DNA of 64,000 nt, taken from positions 186,001 through 250,000 of the forward strand of contig NZ_RAPN01000001.1 of assembly GCF_003610535.1 (NCBI RefSeq), read 5' to 3'. Below, one piece after another: positions 1 through 9,294 of the stretch. The DNA comes from Mangrovibacterium diazotrophicum. GTDB taxonomy: Bacteria; Bacteroidota; Bacteroidia; Bacteroidales; Prolixibacteraceae. Both the position numbers and the translations under genes were made by a program. How positions within the stretch are numbered: position 1 is the first letter of the stretch; the number at the start of each line of letters is the position of its first letter. The notes beneath the pieces are model-generated. The model did no database searches and was not told the DNA's origin. It saw only the letters and a program-made list of their open reading frames with translations.

Positions 1-2409
1 CAGGTATTGAAAGATGCTTCGGCTGCTGCAATCTACGGTTCGCGTGCTGCAAACGGTGTAATCATTATCGAGACTAAAAAAGGCTCGGCAGGCGAAATGA
101 AGGTGAACTACACCGGTAAAGTCAGTATTGACAATCTGCCGATGATGGATTTGATGAGCCGGGACGAATGGATTGACATTACCACACAAGCTTACGAAAC
201 CGCAATTGCAGATGGTGTGCCTGATGTACATGCTGTTCCGGATTGGATGGATGGTAATACCGATTGGAATGATGCGGTATTTCAAACTGCGATTGTGCAG
301 GATCACAACCTGTCATTTTCCGGTGGAAGCAAGGATGGGAGATACCTGGTGTCGACCAACTACTACGATAATCCGGGTACCGTTTACGGAACGTCGATGG
401 AGCGGTACAGCTTCCGCGTTAACACGGAAGGTAAAAAGGGAATCTTCACGATCGGGGAGAACCTGGCGGTGAGCAATACCTTTGTTGAAAATCAGAACTC
501 AGTTTTTTCGAAGCACATCGACGTGTTGCGGATGCTCCCGATTATACCGATCTACAACGAAAATAACCCCGGTGGTTACGGGTACGGTGATGAAGCAACA
601 GCCAGAACTTTTGGTTCGAACCCGATTGCTACGGAAGATTTGATGTACAACAGCGACGAAAACCTTCGATTGAGAGGTAATTTGTACGCTACCCTGGATA
701 TTATAGATGGCTTGCAGTACAAAGTGAATTTGGGTTACGAAACAAGCCAGGACAATCACAAATGGTTGCGCAAAGTCGGAAACTTTACCCTGAACCAACC
801 TTACGAGCCGTCAACCCGCTACGAGAACAAAGGCAAGTACGTCAACAAATTGATTGAAAATACACTGACCTACAAAAAACAGTTTGGCAAACACGATATC
901 AATGCTGTAGTTGGTAATTCCTACCAGAGTACCTACTACGAAATGATTGCTGCTCAAAAGAAAAACCTGGTACAAGTGGGTGACTATTATTTCGATGTGA
1001 TTGACGCCGGTACAACCGACCCGAATGCCTGGGGAAATATTGGCGAATCGTCATTGATTTCATACTTCGGGCGTTTGAACTACACCTTTGCCGAAAAGTA
1101 TTTGTTGAGTGCTACTTTCCGTGAGGACGGTTCTTCAAAATTTGCTCCTGACAACAAGTGGGGTTTCTTCCCTTCAGTTTCGGCAGGTTGGAGAATCAGC
1201 AAAGAGAACTTTTTCAATGTTCCCTGGATCAACGATTTGAAATTGCGCTACAGCCACGGTACATTGGGTAACGTGAACATTGGAAACTGGGATTATGTCG
1301 CTGTATTGAACTCGTTCCCGATTGCAGTATTTGGAGCTGATCAGCACCTGGAAACTGGGATGACCCAGATAAAACTGGTAAACAGTGATCTGAAATGGGA
1401 AGAACAAACACAGGAAAACTTTGGGCTTGATATTGCTGTACTGGAAAACAAACTGCAGTTCAGTGCTGAATACTTCATTTCGACAACGAAAGATGTATTG
1501 ACACCGATGCAGATTTTAATGACCACAGGTAATGATGGTGGCAACCCACCGGTGAATGCTGCCAGTCTTCGGAATAAAGGTTTCGAGCTGACCGGAACAT
1601 GGAGAGATAAAAAAGGCGACTTTTCGTATTCAATTGGCGGTACATTTACCCGTTTAAGAAACGAAGTGCTGGAGTTTGGCTACGGTAAAGTGGAGCAATA
1701 TACCTGGATTACAAAAACCGAAATCGGTCAGCCGTTGGCTATGTTCTACACGATTAAAACCGATGGTCTTTTCCAAAGCCAGGAAGAAGTGCTGGCTCAT
1801 ACCAATTCAACCGGAACAGTTATTCAACCCAATGCCAAGCCTGGTGATATTCGCTATGTGGATGTGAACGATGACGGACAAATCAACAATGAAGACCGCA
1901 CAATCACCGGTAATCCATGGCCAAAATTTGAAATTGGCTTAAACGGTCAGGTATCATACAAAAACTTCGATTTCAGCTTTGCCGGATTTGGTTCATTCGG
2001 ACAAGATGTGTTTAACGGGGCGGCCAGCTGGATGGGTGGTTTCTCGGATAACACCAACCACTTGTCTGGTTACAAAGGATGGACGGCTGAAAATCCGAAT
2101 ACCAAAAATCCTCGCGTCATTTACGCGGATAACCGCAACGCCCGTGGCGATCAGGACCGCTGGATTGAAAAAGGTTCCTACTTTAAAATCAGACAAATGA
2201 CCTTGGGATATACGTTTGATATTCCGAAGTTGAAACAGGTTTTTGATGACCTGCGCGTTTCTGTAACAGGCCAAAACCTGGTTACATTTACGAACTACAG
2301 TGGACTCGATCCCGAGTTTAAATCACCGGATATTTGGGTTAAAGGACAGGACGATGCGGCCTATCCGTCACCAAAATCAGTTGTATTCTCACTTTCATTT
2401 CAATTCTAA
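1..2409 (+). CDS. SusC/RagA-family TonB-dependent outer-membrane transporter, 5'-truncated by window edge
   Basis: This is the C-terminal 802 residues of a SusC-type glycan importer. The reading frame is open from base 1, so the signal peptide, carboxypeptidase-like domain and most of the plug lie upstream of the window. The visible part begins in the plug with the typical DASAAAIYGSRAANG stretch, then runs into a long beta-barrel rich in Tyr/Gly/Asn turns, and ends in Phe (SLSFQF) as outer-membrane barrels do. It is followed after 12 bases by a SusD gene, which is the standard order. The pair should import oligosaccharides released at the cell surface, powered by TonB. The substrate cannot be read from the transporter itself; the downstream enzymes point to a rhamnose- and possibly arabinose-containing polymer. 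Confidence 0.96.
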   Translation, partial: QVLKDASAAAIYGSRAANGVIIIETKKGSAGEMKVNYTGKVSIDNLPMMDLMSRDEWIDITTQAYETAIADGVPDVHAVPDWMDGNTDWNDAVFQTAIVQDHNLSFSGGSKDGRYLVSTNYYDNPGTVYGTSMERYSFRVNTEGKKGIFTIGENLAVSNTFVENQNSVFSKHIDVLRMLPIIPIYNENNPGGYGYGDEATARTFGSNPIATEDLMYNSDENLRLRGNLYATLDIIDGLQYKVNLGYETSQDNHKWLRKVGNFTLNQPYEPSTRYENKGKYVNKLIENTLTYKKQFGKHDINAVVGNSYQSTYYEMIAAQKKNLVQVGDYYFDVIDAGTTDPNAWGNIGESSLISYFGRLNYTFAEKYLLSATFREDGSSKFAPDNKWGFFPSVSAGWRISKENFFNVPWINDLKLRYSHGTLGNVNIGNWDYVAVLNSFPIAVFGADQHLETGMTQIKLVNSDLKWEEQTQENFGLDIAVLENKLQFSAEYFISTTKDVLTPMQILMTTGNDGGNPPVNAASLRNKGFELTGTWRDKKGDFSYSIGGTFTRLRNEVLEFGYGKVEQYTWITKTEIGQPLAMFYTIKTDGLFQSQEEVLAHTNSTGTVIQPNAKPGDIRYVDVNDDGQINNEDRTITGNPWPKFEIGLNGQVSYKNFDFSFAGFGSFGQDVFNGAASWMGGFSDNTNHLSGYKGWTAENPNTKNPRVIYADNRNARGDQDRWIEKGSYFKIRQMTLGYTFDIPKLKQVFDDLRVSVTGQNLVTFTNYSGLDPEFKSPDIWVKGQDDAAYPSPKSVVFSLSFQF

Positions 2410-2421
2410 ACCCGGATCATT

Positions 2422-3972
2422 ATGAAAAAGATATTAATATATAGTTTATTGGCGGTGGTACTCTCACTGGCCTCCTGTAACGAGGATCTGATCGATATTC
2501 CGAACCCAAACTTTCCAACCACCGATACATTCTGGAAATCACCGGATGATGCGCAACTTGGTTTGGATGCGGTTTATACCATGTTTTACAAACCAGGCAG
2601 CTGGACCCGTTGGATTTACTTCCGCTACGATTTGACTTCAGACGAAGGATACAGCCAAAGTCCATGGAACGAGTTGAAAGAATGGACACGCTTTATCTAC
2701 TTCAATTATAACTTCTGGGAAGGTAACGCCTGGATGTGGCGCGACCACTACAAGGCAATTTTCCGTTGTAATCAAGTTTTGGATTTCGTTCCTGAAATTG
2801 AATTTGACAATCAAACAGATAAAGACCAGATTTTAGCACAGGCTAAATTTTTACGCGCGTTCTATTACTATAACCTGGCCATCATGTTCGATAATGTGCC
2901 ACTGGTATTGAATGCCTCAAGCCCGGATGATACGCCTGCACAAAATACCGAAGCTGAGGTTTATGCACAGATCAAGCTTGATTTGCAGGATGCAGTTGCG
3001 TCGCTGCCTGACCAATGGGATTCGAGCAACATGGGACGTCCGACCAAAGGGGCTGCCCTGGCATTATTGGGCAAAGTGCACATGCAATTGCACGAATGGC
3101 AGGCTGCCAAAGATGCGCTTTCGTGGTTGGTTGAAGGAGCCGGTGCAAGCTATTATGATTTGGTGTCGAATTACAAGGATAATTTCATGCACACAACCGA
3201 GAATAATATGGAATCGGTTTTCGAAATTCAGTTTTCGGATGTGAACCCTTCCGGCGATGGTGACGAGCCCAATCAGAATGTTGGGTCGAACCGGGCACAG
3301 TTTTTTGCTCCTCGCGGTATTGGCTGGTGCGATGGCCAACCTCGGAGCTGGCTGGTTGATGAGTACAAGAAAGAAGCTACTGTAGATGGGGAGATCGATC
3401 CGCGATTGAGAGCAAGTCTTTTCTATCCTGAAATTCAAACAGACTACCCGGATGAAAAAATTTATGGTCGCGACTGGCAAGCCGGTTGGGGAACCGATTG
3501 TTTCTTCCGGAAATACCAGGGTGACTATTATCGCGATCACGAAGACTACTATTCACCAATTAACTTCCGTGTGATTCGTTATGCCGATGTGCTGTTGCTT
3601 TATGCTGAATGTTTGACCGAACTAGCCAGCGGTACTCCTCCAGCACTGGCTATCGAGTGTGTGGATCGCGTGAGAGAACGGGTGAACCTGCCAACATTGG
3701 AGAACAGCACGTTGTATGCTTCTGTCGTAACATCGAAAGATGCATTCCTGAAGCGCCTGCAAATGGAGCGTTCTTTAGAACTTTGTCTGGAAGGCGTGCG
3801 TTGGGCCGACCTGAAACGTTGGAATCTTTGGGATACTGCTGAAGGTTTGAACGAACTGATCGGACGCGACCCGGACTTCAGCAACTTCGTTGTGGGTAAA
3901 TCCAGCAGGCTGCCGATTCCACAATCGGAAGTGGACAACAACCCGAACCTGGATCAAAATCCGATGTACTAG
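2422..3972 (+). CDS. SusD/RagB-family surface glycan-binding lipoprotein
   Basis: The 516-residue protein starts with a lipoprotein signal (LSLASC, Cys about residue 19) followed by acidic residues, a common surface-export context in Bacteroidota. The body shows SusD features: an N-terminal FWKSPDDAQLGLDAVY-type segment, TPR-like helices (QAKFLRAFYYYNLAI), and a C-terminal RyaDVLLLYAE...RWADLKRW region. SusD proteins cap the SusC barrel and deliver glycans to it. It lies 12 bases after the SusC stop, so the two are almost certainly co-transcribed. Family assignment is firm; ligand is unknown. Confidence 0.96.
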   Translation: MKKILIYSLLAVVLSLASCNEDLIDIPNPNFPTTDTFWKSPDDAQLGLDAVYTMFYKPGSWTRWIYFRYDLTSDEGYSQSPWNELKEWTRFIYFNYNFWEGNAWMWRDHYKAIFRCNQVLDFVPEIEFDNQTDKDQILAQAKFLRAFYYYNLAIMFDNVPLVLNASSPDDTPAQNTEAEVYAQIKLDLQDAVASLPDQWDSSNMGRPTKGAALALLGKVHMQLHEWQAAKDALSWLVEGAGASYYDLVSNYKDNFMHTTENNMESVFEIQFSDVNPSGDGDEPNQNVGSNRAQFFAPRGIGWCDGQPRSWLVDEYKKEATVDGEIDPRLRASLFYPEIQTDYPDEKIYGRDWQAGWGTDCFFRKYQGDYYRDHEDYYSPINFRVIRYADVLLLYAECLTELASGTPPALAIECVDRVRERVNLPTLENSTLYASVVTSKDAFLKRLQMERSLELCLEGVRWADLKRWNLWDTAEGLNELIGRDPDFSNFVVGKSSRLPIPQSEVDNNPNLDQNPMY

Positions 3973-3988
3973 TTGTTATTTCTATATC

Positions 3989-4074
3989 AAAGGCTGTGCT
4001 GTACGTATGCGATGAATTTCCGGGGAAGACCATTGAGTTAATCCGGAATACATCGAGGCTGCAGTACAGCCTTT
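3989..4074. other. Nested inverted repeat after susD
   Basis: Outer arms at 3989-4004 and 4059-4074 are complementary with three mismatches (core AAAGGCTGT against ACAGCCTTT). An inner pair CCGG-containing stem (about 4018-4023 with 4043-4048) sits inside. No clear U-run follows, so it may be an attenuating or mRNA-stabilising hairpin that lowers expression of the enzymes relative to SusC/D rather than a full terminator. That role is inference. Confidence 0.45.
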
Positions 4075-4155
4075 AAAACTAATTTCAAGACAAAAGCAGT
4101 CGATTTTTGCTCAAATGAGTGTGTGTTTTTGTCGGTTAAATGGTATTACTATAAA

Positions 4156-5160
4156 ATGATAAAATTTATAACCTACAGACCAATGAATCTATTTCTTCAG
4201 CTTGCCCTGTTTCTTTCGATTTTCGCCTGCAATAAGTCTTCGGACGATGGAGCAATTGTCGATGAAAAGCCGAATCCTGTGACCTTTGGTGATCCGTTCA
4301 TTCTGGAGCATGACGGAACCTTTTACATGTATGGAACATCGAATGCTGAAATCGGAATTCAAGTTTTCCAATCTACTGATTTGAAACATTGGAGTGGACC
4401 AGCCGGAGAACGCTATGGTTATGCTCTTTACCGTGACGACGTTTGGGGTAACTATGGCTTTTGGGCGCCTGAAATTTATGAATTAGATAACCGTTTTTAC
4501 ATGTTTTTCTCGGTGCAGGAACACATTGCTGTTGCTGTTAGCGATAGTCCGCTGGGGCCATTCGTTCAGGAAAATAAAACACCGCTGCTCACAACCCAGG
4601 CCATCGATACCCATTTGTTTATCGATGAAGATGGTCGCAAATACCTTTACTACGTCGCCTTTACGGATGGTAACGTGATCTGGATGTGCGAAATGAATGA
4701 CGACTATTTGTCGATCAAGGAAAATACAATTCAGGAATGTTTTGGTGTTAGTCAGCCTTGGGAAAACAGTCAGAAAGAGCCGGTTGCCAAAGTAACGGAA
4801 GGTCCGTATATCCTGAAACACAACGGACTTTACTACCTTGTTTATTCGGCCAACCATTTTGCCAGCCCCGACTATGGCATCGGTTACGCAACGGCACCTT
4901 CGCCAACCGGACCGTGGACGAAGTATGAGGGAAATCCGATTGTTGCATCAGATAGTGATATTGTAGGAACCGGGCATTGTGCCTTTTTCACCGATTTGGA
5001 AGGAAATCTGAATGTGGTGTACCATTCCCATTATAGCAAGACCAGCGTACAACCCCGTTTGGTGCACATCAACCAATGTCGTTTTGTGACCAATCCGAAC
5101 GGTGGTCCCGATATTCTGGAAATCGTTGCTCCAAGGATTGATCCAATCCTGGAAAACTAA
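4156..5160 (+). CDS. GH43-family glycosidase (arabinosidase/xylosidase type), lipoprotein
   Basis: About 334 residues forming a five-bladed propeller of family 43. The three acidic signatures are visible: FGDPFIL near the start (catalytic base Asp), AIDTHLFID in the middle (pKa-modulating Asp), and EGPYILKHNG (general acid Glu). The family removes alpha-L-arabinofuranose or beta-xylose, and some members act on galactose. A start at 4123 would add a charged, unlikely leader; ATG 4156 or ATG 4183 gives a hydrophobic lipoprotein signal ending in IFAC, so one of these is preferred. Exported and probably surface- or periplasm-anchored. The specific activity within GH43 cannot be told from sequence by eye. 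Confidence 0.88.
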   Translation: MIKFITYRPMNLFLQLALFLSIFACNKSSDDGAIVDEKPNPVTFGDPFILEHDGTFYMYGTSNAEIGIQVFQSTDLKHWSGPAGERYGYALYRDDVWGNYGFWAPEIYELDNRFYMFFSVQEHIAVAVSDSPLGPFVQENKTPLLTTQAIDTHLFIDEDGRKYLYYVAFTDGNVIWMCEMNDDYLSIKENTIQECFGVSQPWENSQKEPVAKVTEGPYILKHNGLYYLVYSANHFASPDYGIGYATAPSPTGPWTKYEGNPIVASDSDIVGTGHCAFFTDLEGNLNVVYHSHYSKTSVQPRLVHINQCRFVTNPNGGPDILEIVAPRIDPILEN

Positions 5161-5190
5161 ACTTTCCGCTTAACCTAACGAACCAACACA

Positions 5191-6222
5191 ATGAATTTCA
5201 ATAAAATTAAAATATTCCTTTACGCAGCTTTACTGCTGTTTGCTTGTACCAGGGTGAGGGCACAGCAACCTGATCCACCGGGACAAGTGGATAATCCGAA
5301 TGAAGCAGTGAACCAAGCCTATCTTTTTGCGCATATGATCCACGAAGATTATGGGCGGTTGTATTACACGGTGAGCCTGGATGGTTTACACTGGCATGCA
5401 CTCAACAACATGAAGCGTGTGTTTGAGGATTACAAAGGACACCCTGATATTTGCAAAGGCCACGACGGAAGATATTATATTGTTGGTAACAGAAGCGACG
5501 CTTCACCGGATATCAACATCTGGGTTTCCGACGATCTGATTAGTTGGGAATTGTACAATACGTTTACCCCGGATTTAAAGAGTACTCCTGACTATTCGTA
5601 TGCACTGCAGCGAATTGGGGCCCCAAAGCTTTATTTCGACGAAGACTCAAAACAATACGTGCTCAGCTGGCACACGCCGCATAAAGAAGGGGGCGAGACG
5701 TATTGGGCCAGCCAACGTACGTTGTACGTTCTGTCCAAGGATTTGAAAACATTTTCCGATCACCCAACCCGTTTATTCGATTGGGACATGGGAACAATCG
5801 ATGTGTTTATCCGCAAGATCGGGGAGAGCTACTATGCAATCTTAAAAGATGAAACTTACCCCACGCTTTACTGGACGACCGGGAAAACGATTCGTATCGC
5901 GAAAGCCCCGTCGTTGTTGGGGCCTTATTCAGAACCCGGACCGTCAATCAGCCCGAATTTTCGCGAAGCTCCCATGCTCATTCCTTCTCCAGATGGGAAA
6001 ATCTGGTATATGTACTACGAACAGTACCCGGGAGTTTCCTATGGGCTTTCCATTGCCGATAATATGAACGGCCCTTGGTTCCAGGCGTCTGGCTATACAT
6101 TTTACAGCGATTGGGACAAGTACAGTCTTCCGGCAAAAGTTCGCCACGGCTGCATGATTACCATTTCGAGGACTGAGTATGACAAGCTGGTCGAGCATTT
6201 TGGAATAGAAGAAGAGGATTAA
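5191..6222 (+). CDS. GH43-like five-bladed beta-propeller glycosidase
   Basis: A 343-residue exported protein with an N-terminal hydrophobic signal (FLYAALLLFACTRVRAQ). The fold signature is propeller-like: AYLFAHMIHEDYGRLYYTVS at the N-terminus, GHPDICKGHDGRYYIVGN (candidate catalytic Asp), MGTIDVFI in the middle and REAPMLIPSPDGKIWYMYYEQ (candidate general acid Glu). It lies 30 bases after the preceding GH43 gene and 16 bases before the next, inside the PUL operon. It is clearly not a recent duplicate of the preceding GH43, as the blades differ throughout. It could instead belong to a sister propeller family (GH117- or GH130-like); the GH43-clan fold is likely, the specificity unknown. Confidence 0.75.
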   Translation: MNFNKIKIFLYAALLLFACTRVRAQQPDPPGQVDNPNEAVNQAYLFAHMIHEDYGRLYYTVSLDGLHWHALNNMKRVFEDYKGHPDICKGHDGRYYIVGNRSDASPDINIWVSDDLISWELYNTFTPDLKSTPDYSYALQRIGAPKLYFDEDSKQYVLSWHTPHKEGGETYWASQRTLYVLSKDLKTFSDHPTRLFDWDMGTIDVFIRKIGESYYAILKDETYPTLYWTTGKTIRIAKAPSLLGPYSEPGPSISPNFREAPMLIPSPDGKIWYMYYEQYPGVSYGLSIADNMNGPWFQASGYTFYSDWDKYSLPAKVRHGCMITISRTEYDKLVEHFGIEEED

Positions 6223-6238
6223 TGCAATTGACAGTTAA

Positions 6239-8011
6239 ATGATTCAACCAGGATATAAAAAACAAAAAACGAAATTGTTGACGGTGCTGATCGGTTGCTT
6301 TGTCAGCCTGTCGTCCTCCTGCTCGTCCGGTGGCGGTGATGACATTGTGCCGAAAACTGAACCTGCCATTCACGAAAATATAGATGGTATTCGGATTGCC
6401 TGGGATTACAGCACGCGAGTGAAAATTGCGCCGGCTGATGATCAGTCTGCAGGCTATTACGGATATGCTCGAATGAGGGAGTTGCATGACGGGCGTCTGG
6501 TTTGTGTGTACGAAACTTCATACGGTAATATTGAACTGGTCTTTAGCGATGATAAAGGAGCCAGCTGGGGAGAGCGTCAAACCATATTTGCGACCGAAAA
6601 TAATATTGCGATGGCGGTGCCCGATCTGATTGAGTTGACCGATCACTCGCTGTTGGTCGCTTGTAATCCGCGTCCGCGACAACCATACTCGGATGACCGG
6701 AAATTTGGAATCAAAGTATGCAAAAGTCCGGATGGCGGTCAAAGCTGGGACGAGGAACAAGAGATTTACCAGGCACAGTCGATTTTTGAAGATGGTTGTT
6801 GGGAACCGTCGTTTGTACAGCTACCCAGCGGCGAAGTTCAGCTATTCTTTGCGAACGAAGGTTTTTTTACCAGTAGTTCGGAGCAAAATATTTCCATGTT
6901 CCGATCGCTCAACAACGGAGACAGTTGGGCCGCGGAGCCTGTTGTGGTCGGATTTCGGCCGGGACGGCGTGATGGAATGCCTGTGCCTCTTCTTTTGGAA
7001 GACAAAGGCGAAATTCTGGTTGCTGTCGAGGACAATAAAGTCGGCGAATTCAAGCCAACGATTTATCGGGAGAAAATACCAAACAATTGGAATGACGTAT
7101 TTATTTCAGCGGATGATTCGCGCAGATCGTATCACCCTATGACTGACCGGCTTGCTGATGACATTTATGCAGGTGCTCCGTATTTGGCTCGCCTGGAAGC
7201 AGGGGAGGTGTTGCTTTCTTATCAAACCACACTCAATCGGAGCAAACAGTGGGATTTATCTTCAATGGCAGTCGAAATAGGCGATGAGAGCGGTTTACTT
7301 TTTGGCAACCGAACCATTCCTTTCGATATTCCCATTACAAGAAGAGGGCTGTGGAACTCACTCGCGGTAATCGATGGCAATACGCCTGTAGCAATAACTT
7401 CTACTGATGCCTGGTCTACGAATTCTGTTCAGGTATGGATGATCAAAGGGCATGTCATTCCTGAGTTTGTAATTCGCCAGGGAACGGCTAGCGTGGACGG
7501 TCAGCTGGATGATGCTTGCTGGGATGGCGAATGGCCGTATTTTGTTGGGCATAAGGGTGTTTTGCGCATGTATGCTAGCTTGAGTAAAGATCAGGAGAAC
7601 CTGTACTTGGCGGCCCGGATTGAAGACACTGATTATTCTTCATCGAATACAAATGAGCTTGTTTTTCAATTTGATACCGAACGGAAAGGTTACGAAAAAC
7701 CACACCAGGGTATTTTTGCGGTTCATTGCCAAAGGGACGGTGCCATTTCGATTGAAGAAGGATCGTTTGGAGAATGGGAACCGGTTGAAAGTGTTTCGGG
7801 TGTTGCTTACAAGGTCGTTCAATCCGGAAGCAGCTATTTCATAGAATTGGCAATCCCGTTAAGCCTGTTTCATTCTGAATTCACGACTGGCAAGCATATG
7901 GGGATCAACTTCCAACTCAATTATAGAACGAAAAGCGGTTCCTTGATTCAGGAATCTATGGCAACAGACGACCCGGGAAAACCATACAGCTGGAGCCCGT
8001 TAAGATTTTAA
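6239..8011 (+). CDS. BNR/sialidase-fold exoenzyme with C-terminal CBM9-like domain
   Basis: A 590-residue lipoprotein (signal ending SLSSSC, then Gly/Asp-rich linker). Residues about 60-400 carry repeated Asp-box motifs of the S-x-D-x-G-x-x-W type (SDDKGASW, SPDGGQSW, SLNNGDSW), marking a six-bladed sialidase-type propeller. The C-terminal part from about residue 420 (SVDGQLDDACWDG, LYLAARIEDTDY, ELAIPLSLF) looks like a CBM9/DOMON-type sugar-binding sandwich. In PULs such proteins often act as exo-glycosidases or unsaturated-uronate enzymes rather than true sialidases. The arrangement propeller plus CBM9 and its place between GH43 and GH-A genes support a role in trimming side chains; the bond cleaved is unknown. 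Confidence 0.78.
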   Translation: MIQPGYKKQKTKLLTVLIGCFVSLSSSCSSGGGDDIVPKTEPAIHENIDGIRIAWDYSTRVKIAPADDQSAGYYGYARMRELHDGRLVCVYETSYGNIELVFSDDKGASWGERQTIFATENNIAMAVPDLIELTDHSLLVACNPRPRQPYSDDRKFGIKVCKSPDGGQSWDEEQEIYQAQSIFEDGCWEPSFVQLPSGEVQLFFANEGFFTSSSEQNISMFRSLNNGDSWAAEPVVVGFRPGRRDGMPVPLLLEDKGEILVAVEDNKVGEFKPTIYREKIPNNWNDVFISADDSRRSYHPMTDRLADDIYAGAPYLARLEAGEVLLSYQTTLNRSKQWDLSSMAVEIGDESGLLFGNRTIPFDIPITRRGLWNSLAVIDGNTPVAITSTDAWSTNSVQVWMIKGHVIPEFVIRQGTASVDGQLDDACWDGEWPYFVGHKGVLRMYASLSKDQENLYLAARIEDTDYSSSNTNELVFQFDTERKGYEKPHQGIFAVHCQRDGAISIEEGSFGEWEPVESVSGVAYKVVQSGSSYFIELAIPLSLFHSEFTTGKHMGINFQLNYRTKSGSLIQESMATDDPGKPYSWSPLRF

Positions 8012-8038
8012 ATTTGAGTATACTAACATATTTACCTA

Positions 8039-9145
8039 ATGCATATGAACAACATGAATAAAAAAATCTACTTAGGTGTAGTCGTACTGATGATGGCTTT
8101 TACGGCTTGCCAAAATTCACCGAAGAAGACGCAGGAAGAAGCGGAACCAGTTGCAAAAATCTGGACGAAAGAACAGGCTCAGGCCTGGCAGAATGAGAAT
8201 GGTTGGTTGCGTGGTTCTAACTTCAACCCCAGTACCGCCATTAACCAGTTGGAAACCTGGCAAGCTGAATCTTTTGATACGGCCACGATCGATCGCGAGC
8301 TGGGTTGGGCCGAGAACATTGGGATGAACTGCATGCGTGTTTACCTCCACCACGTTGCCTGGGAAGTTGATAAGGACGGTTTCAAAGGTCGAATGGATAA
8401 ATACCTGGATATCGCCGACAGTCACGGTATCAAAACAATCTTTGTAATTTTTGACGATTGCTGGAATCCAACTTACCACGCCGGTAGACAGCCCGATCCG
8501 AAACCGGGCGTACATAACTCGGGATGGGTACGCGATCCGGGAGATTTGCTGTACGAAGATTCTACTTTGGTCGATGAGCTGGAAGTGTACGTGAAAGATG
8601 TTTTGACGACTTTCAAAGACGACAAACGTATCGCGCTTTGGGATTTGTACAACGAACCTGGCAACTCGAATTACGGAAACCGCTCGATGCCGTTGCTGAA
8701 AAAAGTGTTCGATTGGGGATGGGAAGTGCGCCCGTCACAACCCTTGTCGGCTGGCGTTTGGAATCTCTCTTTGTCTGATTTGAATAAATTCCAGGTTGAA
8801 AATTCTGACGTCATCACTTATCACAACTACGAAGGGCCGGAAAAGCACCAGGCAGCAATCGATACGCTCAAGTTGTACGGTCGTCCGTTGGTGTGTACCG
8901 AGTACATGGCTCGCCGCAACAACAGCTTATTCACCAACATTATGCCAATATTGAAGAAGGAGCATATTGGCGCCACCAATTGGGGATTGGTAGCCGGAAA
9001 ATCGAATACCAAGTATGCCTGGGATGAGCCGATTTCGGATGGATCAGAACCACCATTGTGGTTCCATGAAATTTTCCATACGGACGGAAAGCCTTACAAG
9101 CAAGAAGAAGTTGATTTGATCAAGAGCCTCACACTCGGAGAATAA
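8039..9145 (+). CDS. Clan GH-A (beta/alpha)8 glycoside hydrolase, cellulase-like lipoprotein
   Basis: A protein of about 368 residues (in-frame ATGs at 8039, 8045 and 8054; the last gives the most typical lipoprotein leader ending FTAC). The barrel shows clan GH-A landmarks: GMNCMRVYLHH on an early strand, ALWDLYNEPGN with the Asn-Glu acid/base pair, and LVCTEYMAR with the likely Glu nucleophile. Such proteins are usually labelled cellulase or 1,4-beta-xylanase by similarity, but the substrate here is not established. The PUL context suggests an endo- or exo-acting retaining enzyme on the same polymer as its neighbours. A strong terminator follows, closing the transcription unit. Confidence 0.82.
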   Translation: MHMNNMNKKIYLGVVVLMMAFTACQNSPKKTQEEAEPVAKIWTKEQAQAWQNENGWLRGSNFNPSTAINQLETWQAESFDTATIDRELGWAENIGMNCMRVYLHHVAWEVDKDGFKGRMDKYLDIADSHGIKTIFVIFDDCWNPTYHAGRQPDPKPGVHNSGWVRDPGDLLYEDSTLVDELEVYVKDVLTTFKDDKRIALWDLYNEPGNSNYGNRSMPLLKKVFDWGWEVRPSQPLSAGVWNLSLSDLNKFQVENSDVITYHNYEGPEKHQAAIDTLKLYGRPLVCTEYMARRNNSLFTNIMPILKKEHIGATNWGLVAGKSNTKYAWDEPISDGSEPPLWFHEIFHTDGKPYKQEEVDLIKSLTLGE

Positions 9146-9195
9146 TATTGAAAAAGTTTAAGCACAGCCGCAATGCTTGCTTGAAAACGTCTGTT

Positions 9196-9246
9196 ACTGC
9201 ATGTATTTCGCCGGATGTATAAGGTGAGTTACATGCAGTTTTTTTA
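9196..9246 (+). terminator. Rho-independent terminator after the GH-A gene
   Basis: Perfect 10-base arms ACTGCATGTA (9196-9205) and TACATGCAGT (9230-9239) are followed by a seven-T run. This separates the susC-to-GH-A transcription unit from the downstream rhamnosidase gene. Confidence 0.85.
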
Positions 9247-9294
9247 ACTTGTAGAAGCCTGCAAACATTCAATAATAAAATCGAATACAGCAAA

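Noticed and set aside
499-798. Open minus-strand frame of 99 codons inside the SusC gene
   Set aside because: It lies wholly within a well-supported transporter gene and its product has no family features; it is a shadow frame.
3064-3540. 158-codon minus-strand frame inside susD
   Set aside because: Antiparallel shadow of the SusD frame with no protein-like signature.
6239-8011. True sialidase
   Set aside because: Asp boxes alone do not prove sialidase activity; the arginine triad was not evident and the context is rhamnose/arabinose-type glycans.
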